Source: Halomarina salina
GTDB taxonomy: Archaea; Halobacteriota; Halobacteria; Halobacteriales; Haloarculaceae
Length of the DNA: 64,000 bases
Assembly: GCF_023074835.1 (NCBI RefSeq)
Contig: NZ_JALLGW010000001.1
Location: forward strand, 1,116,001 to 1,180,000
Reading direction: 5' to 3'
In this document: piece by piece, positions 62,763 through 64,000 of the stretch
Layout of the letters: each line of letters opens with the position of its first letter
Position numbering within the stretch: position 1 is the first letter of the stretch
The notes under the pieces: model-generated
The model's input: the letters and a program-made list of their open reading frames with translations, nothing else
The model's database searches: none
What the model was told of the DNA's origin: nothing
Made by a program: the position numbers and the translations under genes

Positions 62763-64000
62763 CTACTCGCTGCGGTACCAGGTCGACTCGTTCCAGCCGT
62801 TGAAGAAGTTCTCCTCGGGACCTTCGATGCCCGAGCGGTAGCCGATGGTGTCGTCCGCGAAGACGAGCATCCCGAGCGGCTGCGCCTCCGACACCTCCAC
62901 GAATATCTGCGTGAGCGCCTCCTGGACGGCCTCCTGGCTCTCGGCGGTCGACGCCTGCTCGAACAGTTCGGCGGCGTTCCACTCGGGCTGGTAGCCGTAC
63001 GGGTTGTACGCCGAGTCCTCGATGAAGAACACGTCACCGGCCGTCGGGTTCAGCGGGTAGGTGTTGAGTCCGTAGACGATGGACATGTCCCACGACTCGG
63101 AGCTGGTGACCTCGTAGGGGCCGGCGTTGGCCACGCCGTTGCTCCACTCGTACTCGTCGGGGTTCTCCGGCACCTGCTGGTACCAGTAGTCGTCGCGGAA
63201 CGTCGTGCCCTGAATCTGCTGGGCGTTGACGGTGATGCCCGCGTTCGCCTCGTACTCCTGTTTGATGTACTGCGCGAGGTCCTCGTTCGTGCTGGACGTC
63301 GGACTGAAGTACAGCGATATCTCGACCGGGTTGCCGTCGGGGTTGACGAGCTGGTCGCCGTCGTAGCTGTAGTCGGTGTCCGAGATGGCCTCCTGGATTC
63401 GGCTCCGGGTCGCCTCCGGACCGTAGAGGTCACCGACACCGTACCGCGAGATATCGGCGTCGTCCGGGTACCACTTCGACCACTCGGGCTGCCACGTGAA
63501 GTGGGGCTGCGCGTAGCCGTTGTAGATACCGTCGGCGATGGCCTGCTTGTCGACGGCACAGCCGAGGCCCTGCCGGAACGTCTTGTTCCTGAACAGGTTC
63601 CCCGGGCCCGCGGTCCAGCCGTTGTCACGGAAGTTGTACGCGATGATGCGGTTGTACGGCTGCGGGACGACGTTGACGTACGTCCCGTCGTTGCTCTGGA
63701 ACTCGTTGACGCGGTTCTTCGGGAGCCCCGCCGTGTCGATCTCGCCGTTCTGCAGCGCACCGAGACGCGAGGACTGCTCGGGGATGACGCGGACCTCGAG
63801 GGTCTCGAAGTACGGGGCGTTGCTGAACGCCTGGTCGGCCCCCTCGGCGTCGCGGAGGTAGTAGTCGTCGTTCCGAGAGAACGTGATGCGCGAGTTCCGT
63901 TCCCAGTTCTCCAGGGTGTACGCCCCGAGGTTCCCCGCGAACGAGAGGTCGAGGAGCTCCTCGTCCTGCTGGAACCCTTCGGCGTCCTGCTCCTCGACGT
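62763..64000 (-). CDS. dppA: Peptide ABC transporter substrate-binding protein (DppA/OppA, SBP family 5), 3' part
   Basis: At least 412 residues; the 5' end is beyond the window. Family signatures: WERNSRITFSRNDDYYLRDA, GALQNGEIDTAGLPKN, NLFRNKTFRQGLGCAVDKQ (the R-x-A-x-xxAIDR-like region), and QPEWNAAELFEQASTAES. It binds extracellular peptides and delivers them to DppBCDF; haloarchaeal forms are lipoproteins, but the signal is not in the window. Confidence 0.93.
   Translation of the reverse strand, partial: VEEQDAEGFQQDEELLDLSFAGNLGAYTLENWERNSRITFSRNDDYYLRDAEGADQAFSNAPYFETLEVRVIPEQSSRLGALQNGEIDTAGLPKNRVNEFQSNDGTYVNVVPQPYNRIIAYNFRDNGWTAGPGNLFRNKTFRQGLGCAVDKQAIADGIYNGYAQPHFTWQPEWSKWYPDDADISRYGVGDLYGPEATRSRIQEAISDTDYSYDGDQLVNPDGNPVEISLYFSPTSSTNEDLAQYIKQEYEANAGITVNAQQIQGTTFRDDYWYQQVPENPDEYEWSNGVANAGPYEVTSSESWDMSIVYGLNTYPLNPTAGDVFFIEDSAYNPYGYQPEWNAAELFEQASTAESQEAVQEALTQIFVEVSEAQPLGMLVFADDTIGYRSGIEGPEENFFNGWNESTWYRSE

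Noticed and set aside
1-64000. CRISPR array, insertion sequence or prophage
   Set aside because: No regularly spaced repeats with unique spacers, no transposase or integrase, and no phage structural genes were seen.

Overview
The window is chromosomal DNA of a halophilic archaeon (class Halobacteria). The evidence is a GC-rich base composition, strongly acidic proteins, many leaderless genes with a TATA-like box about 27-32 nt before the start codon, and archaeal or haloarchaeal marker genes: replication factor C small subunit, NMD3, an archaeal RecJ-like nuclease, the ubiquitin-like modifier SAMP2, a halocyanin, TspO and many small haloarchaeal zinc-ribbon proteins. The genus cannot be told from the sequence. 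No rRNA, tRNA, CRISPR array, complete insertion sequence or prophage was seen, so this looks like mostly core genome.

Region by region. 1-12 kb: tetrapyrrole synthesis (hemB, hemL, hemC, uroporphyrinogen-III methyltransferase, hemD). Two ammonium-transport cassettes sit between hemB and hemL: amt1-glnK1-Lrp-like, then an Amt-GlnK fusion gene. 12-16 kb: two universal stress proteins around a halocyanin, an archaeal RecJ, and small proteins. 16-26 kb: a NifU-like scaffold, ketopantoate reductase, two phosphohexomutases, rpiA, a histone-fold protein, larB, a GIY-YIG protein and a SAMP2-acetyltransferase pair. 26-33 kb: a bactofilin-like membrane protein, rfcS, an SDR, VapBC, TspO and alaS. 33-46 kb: a serine-less alpha/beta hydrolase, a repetitive secreted protein, a glutamine amidotransferase, an HPP protein, an acyl-CoA dehydrogenase, a ferredoxin and haloarchaeal proteins of unknown function. 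46-57 kb: a Tat-exported carboxypeptidase, a beta-propeller protein, an XPD/DinG-like helicase, NMD3 and gamma-glutamyltransferase. 57-64 kb: a complete dipeptide/oligopeptide ABC operon on the minus strand (dppA partial, then B, C, D, F).

The most unusual part is the nitrogen locus. The two Amt genes share an upstream region in which three blocks are conserved at identical spacing. In each copy a TATA-like box lies exactly 30 nt before a GTG that opens a 25-codon small ORF, and that ORF's stop overlaps the Amt start codon (GTGA or ATGA). The two predicted peptides match at 9 of 25 positions. The second Amt is fused in frame to GlnK, and the fusion point carries a strong Shine-Dalgarno-like sequence before an in-frame ATG. 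The gene could therefore make both a tethered and a free PII protein.

The other notable signal is non-coding. A three-copy 57-bp array with covarying hairpins overlaps the end of hemB. A cluster of near-perfect, mostly 3-nt-loop palindromes lies at 41.6-41.9 kb, a strand-biased structured segment at 50.8-51.0 kb, and a 252-bp palindromic element at 51.5-51.7 kb. The peptide-uptake operon, gamma-glutamyltransferase and exported carboxypeptidase suggest use of external peptides, while the amt/glnK cassettes scavenge ammonium.
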